From the NCBI GenBank assembly GCA_021802375.1, contig JAKAAL010000213.1, positions 1 through 6,913 on the forward strand: DNA of 6,913 nt, written 5' to 3'. This DNA comes from Bacillota bacterium. Its GTDB lineage: Bacteria > Bacillota_E > Sulfobacillia > Sulfobacillales > Sulfobacillaceae. Each line of letters opens with the position of its first letter. Within the stretch, counting starts at the first letter, position 1. The position numbers were made by a program, and so were the translations under genes. The notes below the pieces were generated by a model. That model had not been told where the DNA came from, made no database searches, and saw only the letters and a program-made list of their open reading frames with translations. Below, piece by piece: positions 1-5,493 of this stretch.

Positions 1-1
1 C

Positions 2-700
2 TGGCCCACTATAGGGTGGTCGTTCTTATTGGGGATCGTCGGGTTTACCCTTCCAGTCTACTTGCAGTCTTTAGGGTTGTACTTGTCCTCGCCGGCAATG
101 GCGGCGATGTCCATTGCCTTGGAACCTTTGGCAACCGCAGTGATTGCTTCGGTTTGGCTGAAAGAATCTTTGGGTCCGGGGCGCAAATGGGCTCTGGGAA
201 CGGCAGTGGCCGGGGCGTGGGCTATTGCCGGTTTTCCCACCATCGGGCATCGTGGATATCTGGTGGGAGATTTGGTGTTATTAGCTGCAATTTTTTGCTT
301 TGCCACCTACAATGTCTTTTCTTCACGGTTGGCAGCCAAACTTTCGGCGCCTACAGCCAATACGGCTACTTTGCTGGGGGGGTTCATCGGTATTGTGCCG
401 GTGTGGCTGCTGACTGGGGGGAAGATGCCGACGACTTGGGTGCATGGCGAATTGTGGGCTCTTTTATATCTTGCTCTGTTGGCAACCGCATTGGCTTATT
501 ACCTTTGGATGTTTGCGGTAACTAGTGTGCCTGTGGCATTGGCAGCCTTGTTTTTGTATTTGCAGCCAATTTTGGGGGTGTTGTTTTCCGTGATTATTAC
601 CCATACTAAATTGACTTCGCCATTTTACATTGGATCCGGGTTAATTATGCTGGCCTTATATTTGGGTCGTGAAGCTGAGCCTGCAACTCCGCTTAACTAA
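2..700 (+). CDS. EamA/DMT-family transporter, 5'-truncated by window edge
   Basis: This is the C-terminal 232 residues of an inner-membrane EamA (drug/metabolite transporter superfamily) protein; the frame is open to the window edge, so the true start lies upstream. The family has ten helices built from two repeated EamA domains and moves small metabolites or amino acids; the substrate cannot be told here. The first repeat ends with the family hallmark SIALEPLATAVIASVWLKES (visible residues 37-56), where the LEP and the glutamate after WLK are typical. The second repeat begins near residue 85 (GYLVGDLVLLAAIFCFATYN) and ends with ALFLYLQPILGVLFSVI (182-198), the equivalent LxP helix. Family members are usually about 290-310 residues, so roughly 60-80 are missing. 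A TTG at 29 is an internal codon, not a convincing start. The gene converges on leuD and probably has no functional link to it. Confidence 0.9.
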   Translation, partial: WPTIGWSFLLGIVGFTLPVYLQSLGLYLSSPAMAAMSIALEPLATAVIASVWLKESLGPGRKWALGTAVAGAWAIAGFPTIGHRGYLVGDLVLLAAIFCFATYNVFSSRLAAKLSAPTANTATLLGGFIGIVPVWLLTGGKMPTTWVHGELWALLYLALLATALAYYLWMFAVTSVPVALAALFLYLQPILGVLFSVIITHTKLTSPFYIGSGLIMLALYLGREAEPATPLN

Positions 701-709
701 CCCAAAACG

Positions 710-732
710 GGGGGGCCAAAAAATGGCCCCCC
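710..732. terminator. GC-rich hairpin between convergent genes
   Basis: A perfect 9-bp stem (GGGGGGCCA, 710-718, with TGGCCCCCC, 724-732) closes a five-A loop. It lies 10 bases after the transporter stop and 10 bases beyond the leuD stop on the other strand. Read on the minus strand it is followed within two bases by TTTT, so it fits best as the leuCD terminator. The plus-strand side has no T run, so termination of the transporter transcript is likely but weaker. Confidence 0.75.
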
Positions 733-741
733 ACGACGTTA

Positions 742-1350
742 TCAACCCTGGGTATTGACTCGGGGGTTGACCCGACTTTCGTAGGCATCAATTTCAGGAG
801 CAAAAGCCAATGTGCGGCCAATATCATCTAATCCTTGCAGGAGACTTTCTTGGGCGTAGGCATCCAGAGGGAAGGAAAAGACTTCTCCCGCATCGGTGGT
901 CACGGTGCGGGCTGTGACATCGATGGTAAGCCAGAGTCCCTCGGGGTCGACGGCCTCGGCCATTAACCGGCTGACGTCACTTTCTGCCAAGGGAATCGGC
1001 AACAAGCCGTTCTTTAGACAGTTATTGTAAAATATATCGGCAAACGACGGCGCAATGACAGCGGCAAGTCCCCAGTCTTGCAAAGCCCAGGGAGCATGTT
1101 CTCGGGACGAGCCAGAACCAAAATTTGGTCCCGCTAAAAGAATAGTGCCCTGACGATATTGCGGCTGATTGAGAATGAAATCAGGCCGTTCGCTGCCATC
1201 TTCGGTAAATCGCCAGTCAAAGAACAGGAACTGTCCAAAACCAGTCCTTTCAACTCGTTTGAGGAATTGCTTGGGAATAATCTGGTCAGTATCGATATTA
1301 GAACGATCTAACGGAATTGCGCGTCCACGATGCTGTGTCAAAGGCTTCAT
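742..1350 (-). CDS. leuD: 3-isopropylmalate dehydratase small subunit
   Basis: LeuD is the small swivelling-domain subunit of cytosolic isopropylmalate isomerase. With LeuC it interconverts 2- and 3-isopropylmalate in leucine biosynthesis. The 202-residue product has the expected bacterial length. It carries the family signatures [19 protein letters not shown] (14-32), a TGFG/FDWR region (36-47), and [15 protein letters not shown] (76-90), the loop that contacts substrate. The ATG overlaps the leuC stop as ATGA (1347-1350), and a strong GGAGGTGT ribosome site lies inside the end of leuC (1355-1362), so translation is coupled and subunits are made in balance. The gene ends in the hairpin at 710-732. 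No leuB or leuA is in the window on the downstream side. The call is secure. Confidence 0.97.
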   Translation of the reverse strand: MKPLTQHRGRAIPLDRSNIDTDQIIPKQFLKRVERTGFGQFLFFDWRFTEDGSERPDFILNQPQYRQGTILLAGPNFGSGSSREHAPWALQDWGLAAVIAPSFADIFYNNCLKNGLLPIPLAESDVSRLMAEAVDPEGLWLTIDVTARTVTTDAGEVFSFPLDAYAQESLLQGLDDIGRTLAFAPEIDAYESRVNPRVNTQG

Positions 1351-2771
1351 GACGACACCTCCACGGTATGCAGCAAAGGCCGGATATCCACAAAATGTCC
1401 GAATAACGCGGCTGCAGCAGCCATTTCAGGGCTCACCAGGTGGGTACGGCCGCCACGCCCTTGCCTTCCTTCAAAATTGCGATTCGATGTCGATGCGCAT
1501 CGCTCACCTGGTTCCAGGATATCTTCGTTCATTCCCAGACACATGCTGCAGCCTGGTTCGCGCCACTCAAACCCTGCTTCCTGAAATACTTGGTGGAGTC
1601 CTAACTGTTCGGCTTGGCGTTTGACAATGCCGGATCCCGGAACCACCATGGCATGCACTGTAGGGGCGACATGACGGCCTTTGACCACACGAGCAGCACG
1701 AATCAAATCTTCGAGTCGGCCATTGGTGCAGGACCCAATAAAAACCCGGTCGATGGCAATCTCTTGAATAGGGGTACCTGGCTTTAGATCCATATATTGG
1801 AGGGCCAATTCCCTTGCCGTCTTCTCAGACAAATTTTGGGCCTGTGCCGGGTCTGGAACACTAGATTCAATAGATGTGACCATTCCGGGATTGGTTCCCC
1901 AAGTGACCATAGGGGCTAGTTGGTTCAGGTCCACGGTTACCACACGGTCAAAATGTGCCCCGGGGTCAGTAGCGTAGGATAGCCATGTGACGGCTGCGGA
2001 GTCAAACTCTGAACCTTGGGGAACAAAATGTCGGGTGCGAAGATAATCGATGGTCGTCGCATCGGGCGACACCATTCCTACCCGGGCTCCGGCTTCGATT
2101 GACATGTTGCAGAGCGTCATGCGTTCTTCCATGGTCAAGCTATGAACCGCTTCACCGGTATATTCGATGACATAGCCTGTAGCACCGGCCGTACCGATTT
2201 GCCCAATCAGAGCGAGAATCATATCTTTCGGGGTGACGCCAAATGGACGGCTCCCGATGAAGCGAACTTCCATAGTTTGTGGCCGCCCTTGCACCAAACA
2301 TTGGGTTGCCAGCACGTGCTCGACTTCGCTGGTGCCGATACCGAAGGCCAGAGCGCCAAAGGCGCCGTGGGTTGCGGTATGGCTATCACCGCAGACAATC
2401 GTCATACCAGGTTGGGTTAATCCTTGCTCAGGGCCCACTATGTGGACGATACCTTGCTCGGGGTGAGACAAGTTAAAAAGCGGAATGCCGAATTCCTGGC
2501 AATTGGACTCCAAGAGTTCAATTTGTCGACGCGCAATCGGATCTTGGATTGGGACCGACCGATCAGTGGTGGGCACATTATGATCCATGACCGCAAAACT
2601 TTTGTCCGGCCGCCGCACGGAACGGTGATTTAGCCGTAATCCTTCGAAGGCTTGTGGAGATGTAACCTCATGGAGAAGATGTAAATCTATATAAAGAAGC
2701 GAGCGATTATCGTCAATGGTAGTGACCACATGTTGTTCCCAAATTTTTTCAAATAGGGTACGAGTAGCCAT
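1347..2771 (-). CDS. leuC: 3-isopropylmalate dehydratase large subunit
   Basis: LeuC is the catalytic, [4Fe-4S]-containing subunit of isopropylmalate isomerase, an aconitase-superfamily enzyme. From the ATG at 2771 it is 474 residues, close to the usual 465-475. The three cluster cysteines are visible: Cys348 in IGSCTNGR, and Cys408 and Cys411 in GCSMCLGMN. Other aconitase signatures are [10 protein letters not shown] (62-71), [20 protein letters not shown] (128-147) and [20 protein letters not shown] (429-448). The frame extends to an ATG at 2810, but 2771 is preferred for three reasons: the family N-terminus [12 protein letters not shown] follows directly, AAGAAGGTG lies at 2776-2784, and 2810 is only about ten bases from the likely transcription start with no ribosome site. 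The gene forms a two-gene operon with leuD through an ATGA overlap. Confidence 0.97.
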   Translation of the reverse strand: MATRTLFEKIWEQHVVTTIDDNRSLLYIDLHLLHEVTSPQAFEGLRLNHRSVRRPDKSFAVMDHNVPTTDRSVPIQDPIARRQIELLESNCQEFGIPLFNLSHPEQGIVHIVGPEQGLTQPGMTIVCGDSHTATHGAFGALAFGIGTSEVEHVLATQCLVQGRPQTMEVRFIGSRPFGVTPKDMILALIGQIGTAGATGYVIEYTGEAVHSLTMEERMTLCNMSIEAGARVGMVSPDATTIDYLRTRHFVPQGSEFDSAAVTWLSYATDPGAHFDRVVTVDLNQLAPMVTWGTNPGMVTSIESSVPDPAQAQNLSEKTARELALQYMDLKPGTPIQEIAIDRVFIGSCTNGRLEDLIRAARVVKGRHVAPTVHAMVVPGSGIVKRQAEQLGLHQVFQEAGFEWREPGCSMCLGMNEDILEPGERCASTSNRNFEGRQGRGGRTHLVSPEMAAAAALFGHFVDIRPLLHTVEVSS

Positions 2772-2775
2772 TTTA

Positions 2776-2784
2776 CACCTTCTT
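2776..2784 (-). promoter_or_regulatory. leuC ribosome binding site
   Basis: Read on the minus strand this is AAGAAGGTG, with the GG core about six bases before the ATG at 2771. It decides between the 2771 start and the longer in-frame start at 2810, which has no such site. Confidence 0.75.
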
Positions 2785-2826
2785 TCAATAAAATCGGATA
2801 CGGGAAGCATTTGAGAATATGACGTC

Positions 2827-2855
2827 AGTATATCAGGCGAAAGCTAAACCGGAAA
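2827..2855 (-). promoter_or_regulatory. Probable leuCD promoter (extended -10)
   Basis: On the minus strand TGATATACT (2835-2827) is an extended -10: TG, one base, then TATACT, one mismatch from TATAAT. A 17-base spacer (2849-2833) separates it from a weak -35, TTTCCG (2855-2850). Transcription would start near 2820, giving a leader of about 48 bases before leuC. The perfect palindrome TGACGTCA (2820-2827) sits on the predicted start point and touches the -10, so a repressor site there is possible. No T-box or leucine-rich leader peptide fits into so short a leader. The assignment rests on motif spacing only. Confidence 0.5.
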
Positions 2856-3043
2856 CTCTGCGATTGCTCAGCGCTTTGGCCCGCGACCCTATGAGTCTTT
2901 TCGGTTAGAGCATATCATCGCCCAGGGAATTGATCTAATATATAGATGCTATCCTTCCCATAGGAAGATCCTATCGCGCGAAGCTTCACGGAGTCTGTGC
3001 CGTCCACAATTCCCAATTTTTGGCTCTGCTTATTTCTCTTAAA

Positions 3044-3123
3044 GCCCGATACGGATCTTCCTCATCGGGCCAGCATGGCCTACCACCAGAGAAGGTGGAC
3101 CCGTAGGAACATTTCGCAGAAAT
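3044..3123. promoter_or_regulatory. Cluster of four perfect hairpins (candidate structured RNA)
   Basis: Four inverted repeats occur in 80 bases. GCCCGAT/ATCGGGC (3044-3050, 3064-3070) has a 13-base loop. GGCCA/TGGCC (3068-3072, 3076-3080) shares three bases with the first, so the two compete. CCTACCACC (3079-3087) pairs with GGTG and GTAGG (3094-3097, 3103-3107), leaving a five-base bulge. ATTTC/GAAAT (3111-3115, 3119-3123) is the fourth. On the minus strand the first stem is followed by TTTAAG, a poor terminator tail. I do not recognise a riboswitch class. Strand and function are unknown. Confidence 0.3.
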
Positions 3124-3240
3124 CCGCCAAGTCAGGGAAATTGATATAAAATAGCGCTTCTGGTGTCTCCTCTACGACGGGTATTATAGATTTTTAATCT
3201 TTTGCACATAGGACGGCTTAAAAAAGGAGAGCCTAATAGC

Positions 3241-3294
3241 CCCATTGATTATGGGCCGTTTGGTCCCCGGTCATGGACCATGAGCCCATGGGCT
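3241..3294 (+). promoter_or_regulatory. Three tandem hairpins in the leader of the cytochrome module
   Basis: CCCAT/ATGGG (3241-3245, 3251-3255), TGGTCC/GGACCA (3261-3266, 3275-3280) and the perfect palindrome AGCCCATGGGCT (3283-3294) follow each other 53 bases upstream of the small ORF at 3348. GCCCAT (3284-3289) can instead pair with ATGGGC (3251-3256), so an alternative fold exists. No T run follows, so this is not a simple terminator. It could be an RNA-level switch, a processing or stability element, or a set of protein operators. Confidence 0.3.
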
Positions 3295-3334
3295 GGTATG
3301 CAATGTCTCGATAGACTGAACACATGAATTTTGT

Positions 3335-3342
3335 AGGGGGTG
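3335..3342 (+). promoter_or_regulatory. Ribosome binding site of the 29-residue protein
   Basis: AGGGGGTG lies five bases before the ATG at 3348, with the G core well placed. This near-ideal site is the main support for translation of the very short ORF that follows. Confidence 0.7.
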
Positions 3343-3347
3343 TAGTA

Positions 3348-3437
3348 ATGTCACCAGGATCAGGCAACTTTATTGTGGAAGGGCTGTTTTTGTTAACGTT
3401 TATCGTCGGACTATTTTTGCCACAGAGGCGACACTAG
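3348..3437 (+). CDS. 29-residue single-helix membrane protein, first gene of the cytochrome b module
   Basis: This short ORF has a strong ribosome site (AGGGGGTG, 3335-3342) and ends 31 bases before the cytochrome b start on the same strand. Its product begins MSPGSGNF, carries one hydrophobic helix of about 17 residues (IVEGLFLLTFIVGLFLP, 9-25) and ends QRRH. The positive-inside rule then places the N-terminus outside and the C-terminus in the cytoplasm. Size, single helix and position beside a b6-type cytochrome recall the small subunits of the cytochrome b6f complex (PetG, PetL, PetM and PetN, about 29-37 residues). The glutamate just inside the helix start followed by a Gly/Leu-rich stretch is faintly PetG-like. 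That analogy is inference; CydX-like small oxidase subunits are another comparison. It may stabilise the complex. Confidence 0.65.
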   Translation: MSPGSGNFIVEGLFLLTFIVGLFLPQRRH

Positions 3438-3468
3438 TCATTTCAGAATAATTAAGGAGTGATATGCC

Positions 3469-4092
3469 ATGGCCAACTGGACACTTACATCAAAACGCAT
3501 GGCGGAACAAGTGTTGTCAGCCGATACCTGGCTCCCCAGTGAAATGCCGGAATATGCGCAAGGGTTTATGTACATGCTAGGCTCATTGACTGCTTCAAGT
3601 TTTGTGGCTCTCATTATTTCGGGCATCATTTTGGCGGCCAACGGCCCCGACACTTGGTCGTATAACGGGGCGATGCGGTTTGTCGCAGCGACTCACTTTT
3701 GGTCGGTGCAGGCATTCTTTTTCTTCATGATGCTCCATCTATGGAGGGTGTTTTTTTCCGGCGCTTGGCGTGGAGGACGAGGAATGACATGGCTTCTTGG
3801 GGCTATTTCCTTCTTAATCGCCATTCCTACAGCATTTACCGGATTTTTGATTAACGGCGATTTGTATTCCCAATGGAATGCGGTGCAGGCCAAAGACGGA
3901 CTGAATGCACTAGGATTAGGCTGGGTGAACCTGACCAATGGGGGGCAGATGTTTGGTATGCATGTGGTGGTGCTTCCCTTAACGTTAACCTTGTTGATTG
4001 GGGCCCACATCACCCGAGTCCGCATCAAGAGTGTAGTGCCTCCCTACCCTGACGTAAAAAGCCAGTCCCCCGAAGGAGCGACAAAATCATGA
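3469..4092 (+). CDS. Cytochrome b6-type diheme membrane subunit
   Basis: This is a 207-residue N-terminal-type cytochrome b, the transmembrane quinol-oxidising core that carries two b hemes. Four helices are visible at about 33-56, 74-97, 107-127 and 161-182. The heme ligands are His76 and His90 in helix B, and His165 and His180 in helix D. The 15-residue step in helix D is the b6f type; mitochondrial-type cytochrome b has 14. Arg93 after His90 and Pro170 in helix D also match the family. Oddities: the protein has no cysteine, and Met36 falls where b6 has the Cys35 that anchors heme c_n. The usual GYxLPWDQ after helix C reads GFLINGDLYSQW, and the C-D connection is about a dozen residues shorter than in chloroplast b6 as I recall it. 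AAGGAGTG (3454-3461) fixes the start; the stop overlaps the next gene as ATGA. Confidence 0.9.
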   Translation: MANWTLTSKRMAEQVLSADTWLPSEMPEYAQGFMYMLGSLTASSFVALIISGIILAANGPDTWSYNGAMRFVAATHFWSVQAFFFFMMLHLWRVFFSGAWRGGRGMTWLLGAISFLIAIPTAFTGFLINGDLYSQWNAVQAKDGLNALGLGWVNLTNGGQMFGMHVVVLPLTLTLLIGAHITRVRIKSVVPPYPDVKSQSPEGATKS

Positions 4093-5063
4093 CAAAGACC
4101 TCTGACGATATGGTAAAAAGCTACCGGATGGTGCCGGAAGACTTTGTGAAACACCTTTTTAGCACTTTCGTGATTGTGACCATCGTAGTATTGGTGGCCT
4201 CGATTCTGTTTTCGGTGCCAGAAAAGCAGCCGTTAACCATTAAGGGGTATGCCACCAGTAATCCGGTAGCATTCGAACAAGTTGCTCTACGGGCGCTTGA
4301 TGGCCAAGGACAAATCGCAAATTACGGGCCGCCGTATAATAACGGCACGGGAAATGTGGAAAGCGTGTTGCAAAAGACCGTCGGCATTCTCCATCCCATC
4401 AATGCCGAGCAGAAATTCATCTTAAATCCCTTGAAGATGGCTGCTTCGATTAACCCGGCAATTGCTCCGGCATTGACCCAATTCGAAAGTGCTAGCCCCG
4501 CGCAACAGGCTCTATGGGAGACCCGGTATACGGCGGCCTTAAATAAAGGGCAATATCAAAATGGCGTGGTGGTGGTTCCAAAGGGCAATTATGGACCATT
4601 GCCGACACTTATCAATGCTACGTTGTCACTTGGAAAGAGCGGATTGATGTCGGGCGCGCTTATCCGGAATCCCTCGGTAACTACGCGATTTGACAACCAA
4701 AACTATCTGTTGTTCCTCCAAGGGCAACCGTTGCAAAAGGATCCTGCCACGCAAAGTCTGGTCGGCGGCAACTGGGGAATCATTCACCCGGCCATCAACG
4801 GATACCCTGCTGCTTGGTGGATGACCATTCCTACGTGGATTTACCAATGGCCAGTGGTCGCCAACTCGTCGGCCAGTGATGCGCTAGCATTAAGTATCGG
4901 TTTCCTCTTCTGGTTGGCTTTGGCCTTGATACCATGGATTCCCGGGCTAAACAAACTGCCCCGGTACCTGGGAGTGCACCGTTTGATTTGGCGTGAATTC
5001 TACAGGAACCATGCAAATGGCCAAGGCACTGTAGCGACACCGGATCAAAGTCATGCGTCGTAA
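4089..5063 (+). CDS. Two-helix membrane protein with large external domain, partner of cytochrome b
   Basis: I do not recognise a named family with confidence. The 324 residues comprise a short cytoplasmic N-terminus, one helix at about 23-43, a soluble segment of some 215 residues (44-262) predicted outside the membrane, a second helix at about 264-284, and a basic tail with PGLNKLPRYLGVHRLIWREF (285-304). The external part contains NYGPLPTLINATLSLGKSG (167-185) and a tryptophan-rich stretch near 228-254. There is no cysteine, hence no CxxCH heme site or iron-sulfur site, and no PEWY motif. It overlaps the cytochrome b gene by four bases, where a subunit IV gene would be expected, so it likely replaces the cytochrome b C-terminal half. 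From memory, similar C-terminal tails occur in uncharacterised proteins beside cytochrome b genes in other Gram-positive lineages; I could not check this. Confidence 0.8.
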   Translation: MTKTSDDMVKSYRMVPEDFVKHLFSTFVIVTIVVLVASILFSVPEKQPLTIKGYATSNPVAFEQVALRALDGQGQIANYGPPYNNGTGNVESVLQKTVGILHPINAEQKFILNPLKMAASINPAIAPALTQFESASPAQQALWETRYTAALNKGQYQNGVVVVPKGNYGPLPTLINATLSLGKSGLMSGALIRNPSVTTRFDNQNYLLFLQGQPLQKDPATQSLVGGNWGIIHPAINGYPAAWWMTIPTWIYQWPVVANSSASDALALSIGFLFWLALALIPWIPGLNKLPRYLGVHRLIWREFYRNHANGQGTVATPDQSHAS

Positions 5064-5253
5064 TTGGAGTTGGAACCTAATCCGAATGGTGGTAGGAAGT
5101 GCGCTGGGCATCATCGGATTTGGCACCCTTAGTTCGGGATTTGTGGATCTGAGTGCTCCCACCATGGTGATCGGTCTGATAGAGATTCTTGTTGGTACGT
5201 TTGTTACCTTAGGAGTATTGGCCCCACTGCGGCATCGACCAATGCAGCACTAG
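5053..5253 (+). CDS. 66-residue two-helix membrane protein
   Basis: This small protein overlaps the end of the 324-residue gene by 11 bases and is the last gene before a strong terminator, so it belongs to the same transcript. It starts MRRNWSWN, has two hydrophobic helices at about 9-28 and 36-58, and ends in a basic tail (LRHRPMQH). Basic residues at both ends predict a hairpin with both termini in the cytoplasm. No motif or cofactor ligand is visible. The ATG has no strong ribosome site of its own, so translation probably depends on reinitiation after the upstream stop. The position suggests an accessory or assembly subunit of the cytochrome b complex; function is otherwise unknown. A shadow frame is unlikely given the coherent topology. 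Confidence 0.65.
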   Translation: MRRNWSWNLIRMVVGSALGIIGFGTLSSGFVDLSAPTMVIGLIEILVGTFVTLGVLAPLRHRPMQH

Positions 5254-5273
5254 GCAGGTAGTATTCAATATTC

Positions 5274-5314
5274 AAAACGGCAACCCAAACAAAATGGGTT
5301 GCCGTTTTCGTTTT
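5274..5314 (+). terminator. Rho-independent terminator of the cytochrome b module
   Basis: A perfect 14-bp stem (5274-5287 with 5295-5308; core CGGCAACCCA) closes a seven-base A-rich loop and is followed by CGTTTT. It lies 20 bases after the stop of the 66-residue gene. The A-rich left arm also makes it competent on the other strand, though no minus-strand gene is seen nearby. The operon end is clear. Confidence 0.93.
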
Positions 5315-5379
5315 GACGCCCAGTACAGCTAACCAAGGATGCTGCGTGTGATCAAGGAAATTGGTGGCCGCATACCGAC

Positions 5380-5397
5380 CCGGGGTTCCCGGTTTTT
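5380..5397 (+). terminator. Short GC hairpin with T5 tail
   Basis: CCGGG (5380-5384) pairs with CCCGG (5388-5392) around a three-base loop, followed by TTTTT (5393-5397). The stem is only 5 bp, so it is a weak or back-up terminator at best. It lies between the strong terminator and the candidate promoter of the next gene. Confidence 0.3.
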
Positions 5398-5415
5398 AAA
5401 ACTCTTCATCATTTA

Positions 5416-5445
5416 TTGTCACCCGTGGACCGGGTATAGCATAAC
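5416..5445 (+). promoter_or_regulatory. Candidate promoter of the TasA-like gene
   Basis: TTGTCA (5416-5421) is five of six to the sigma-A -35 consensus. CATAAC (5440-5445), four of six to TATAAT, follows after an 18-base spacer. TATAGC at 5435 is a better hexamer but only 13 bases away. A promoter somewhere here is expected because a strong terminator precedes and the gene at 5494 needs its own start. Confidence 0.35.
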
Positions 5446-5493
5446 GTGGGATGGGAAATACCAAAATTTGCTAAATGAAGGAGAGATGAATCG

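Larger units (their letters stand above)
2772..3347. other. Long intergenic region, no convincing gene
   Basis: This divergent spacer of about 575 bases separates leuC from the cytochrome b module. The only open frames are short and unsupported, for example 29 codons at 2819-2908 (+) overlapping the leuC promoter. It is unusually rich in short perfect inverted repeats: ATCTA/TAGAT around 2940, CTTCC/GGAAG near 2954-2967, a cluster at 3044-3123, and three hairpins in a row at 3241-3294. I found no clear -35/-10 pair for the rightward operon. TATTAT at 3182-3187 is a possible -10 without a good -35. A purine-rich AAAAAAGGAGA at 3220-3230 looks like a ribosome site but no credible start follows it. 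The right third probably serves as the 5' leader of the cytochrome operon. Confidence 0.6.

Noticed and set aside
16..525. 169-codon plus-strand frame overlapping the transporter gene.
   Set aside because: It is Gly/Ser/Cys-rich with no recognisable domain, while the other frame encodes a clear EamA protein.
2772..2810. 13-residue N-terminal extension of leuC from the ATG at 2810.
   Set aside because: No ribosome site precedes 2810, the extension has no match to the LeuC N-terminus, and the ATG at 2771 has a good site and the family sequence.
2819..2908. 29-codon plus-strand ORF beginning [10 protein letters not shown] and ending DPMSLFG, Leu-rich in the middle, faintly like the N-terminus of an ABC permease.
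   Set aside because: It has no well-placed ribosome site and lies over the leuC promoter and start point. It is on the opposite strand from leuC, so it cannot be a leucine leader peptide. A decayed gene remnant cannot be excluded but is not supported.
3083..3107. T-box-like strings: AAGGTGGACCCG on the plus strand, GGTGGTAGG on the minus strand.
   Set aside because: Neither continues into the conserved ACCGCG half. The bulge composition is wrong, no terminator with a T run follows, and the minus-strand copy lies about 300 bases from leuC, upstream of its likely promoter.
3693..4028. 111-codon minus-strand frame within the cytochrome b gene.
   Set aside because: It is the mirror of the well-supported cytochrome b frame with no ribosome site or family features.
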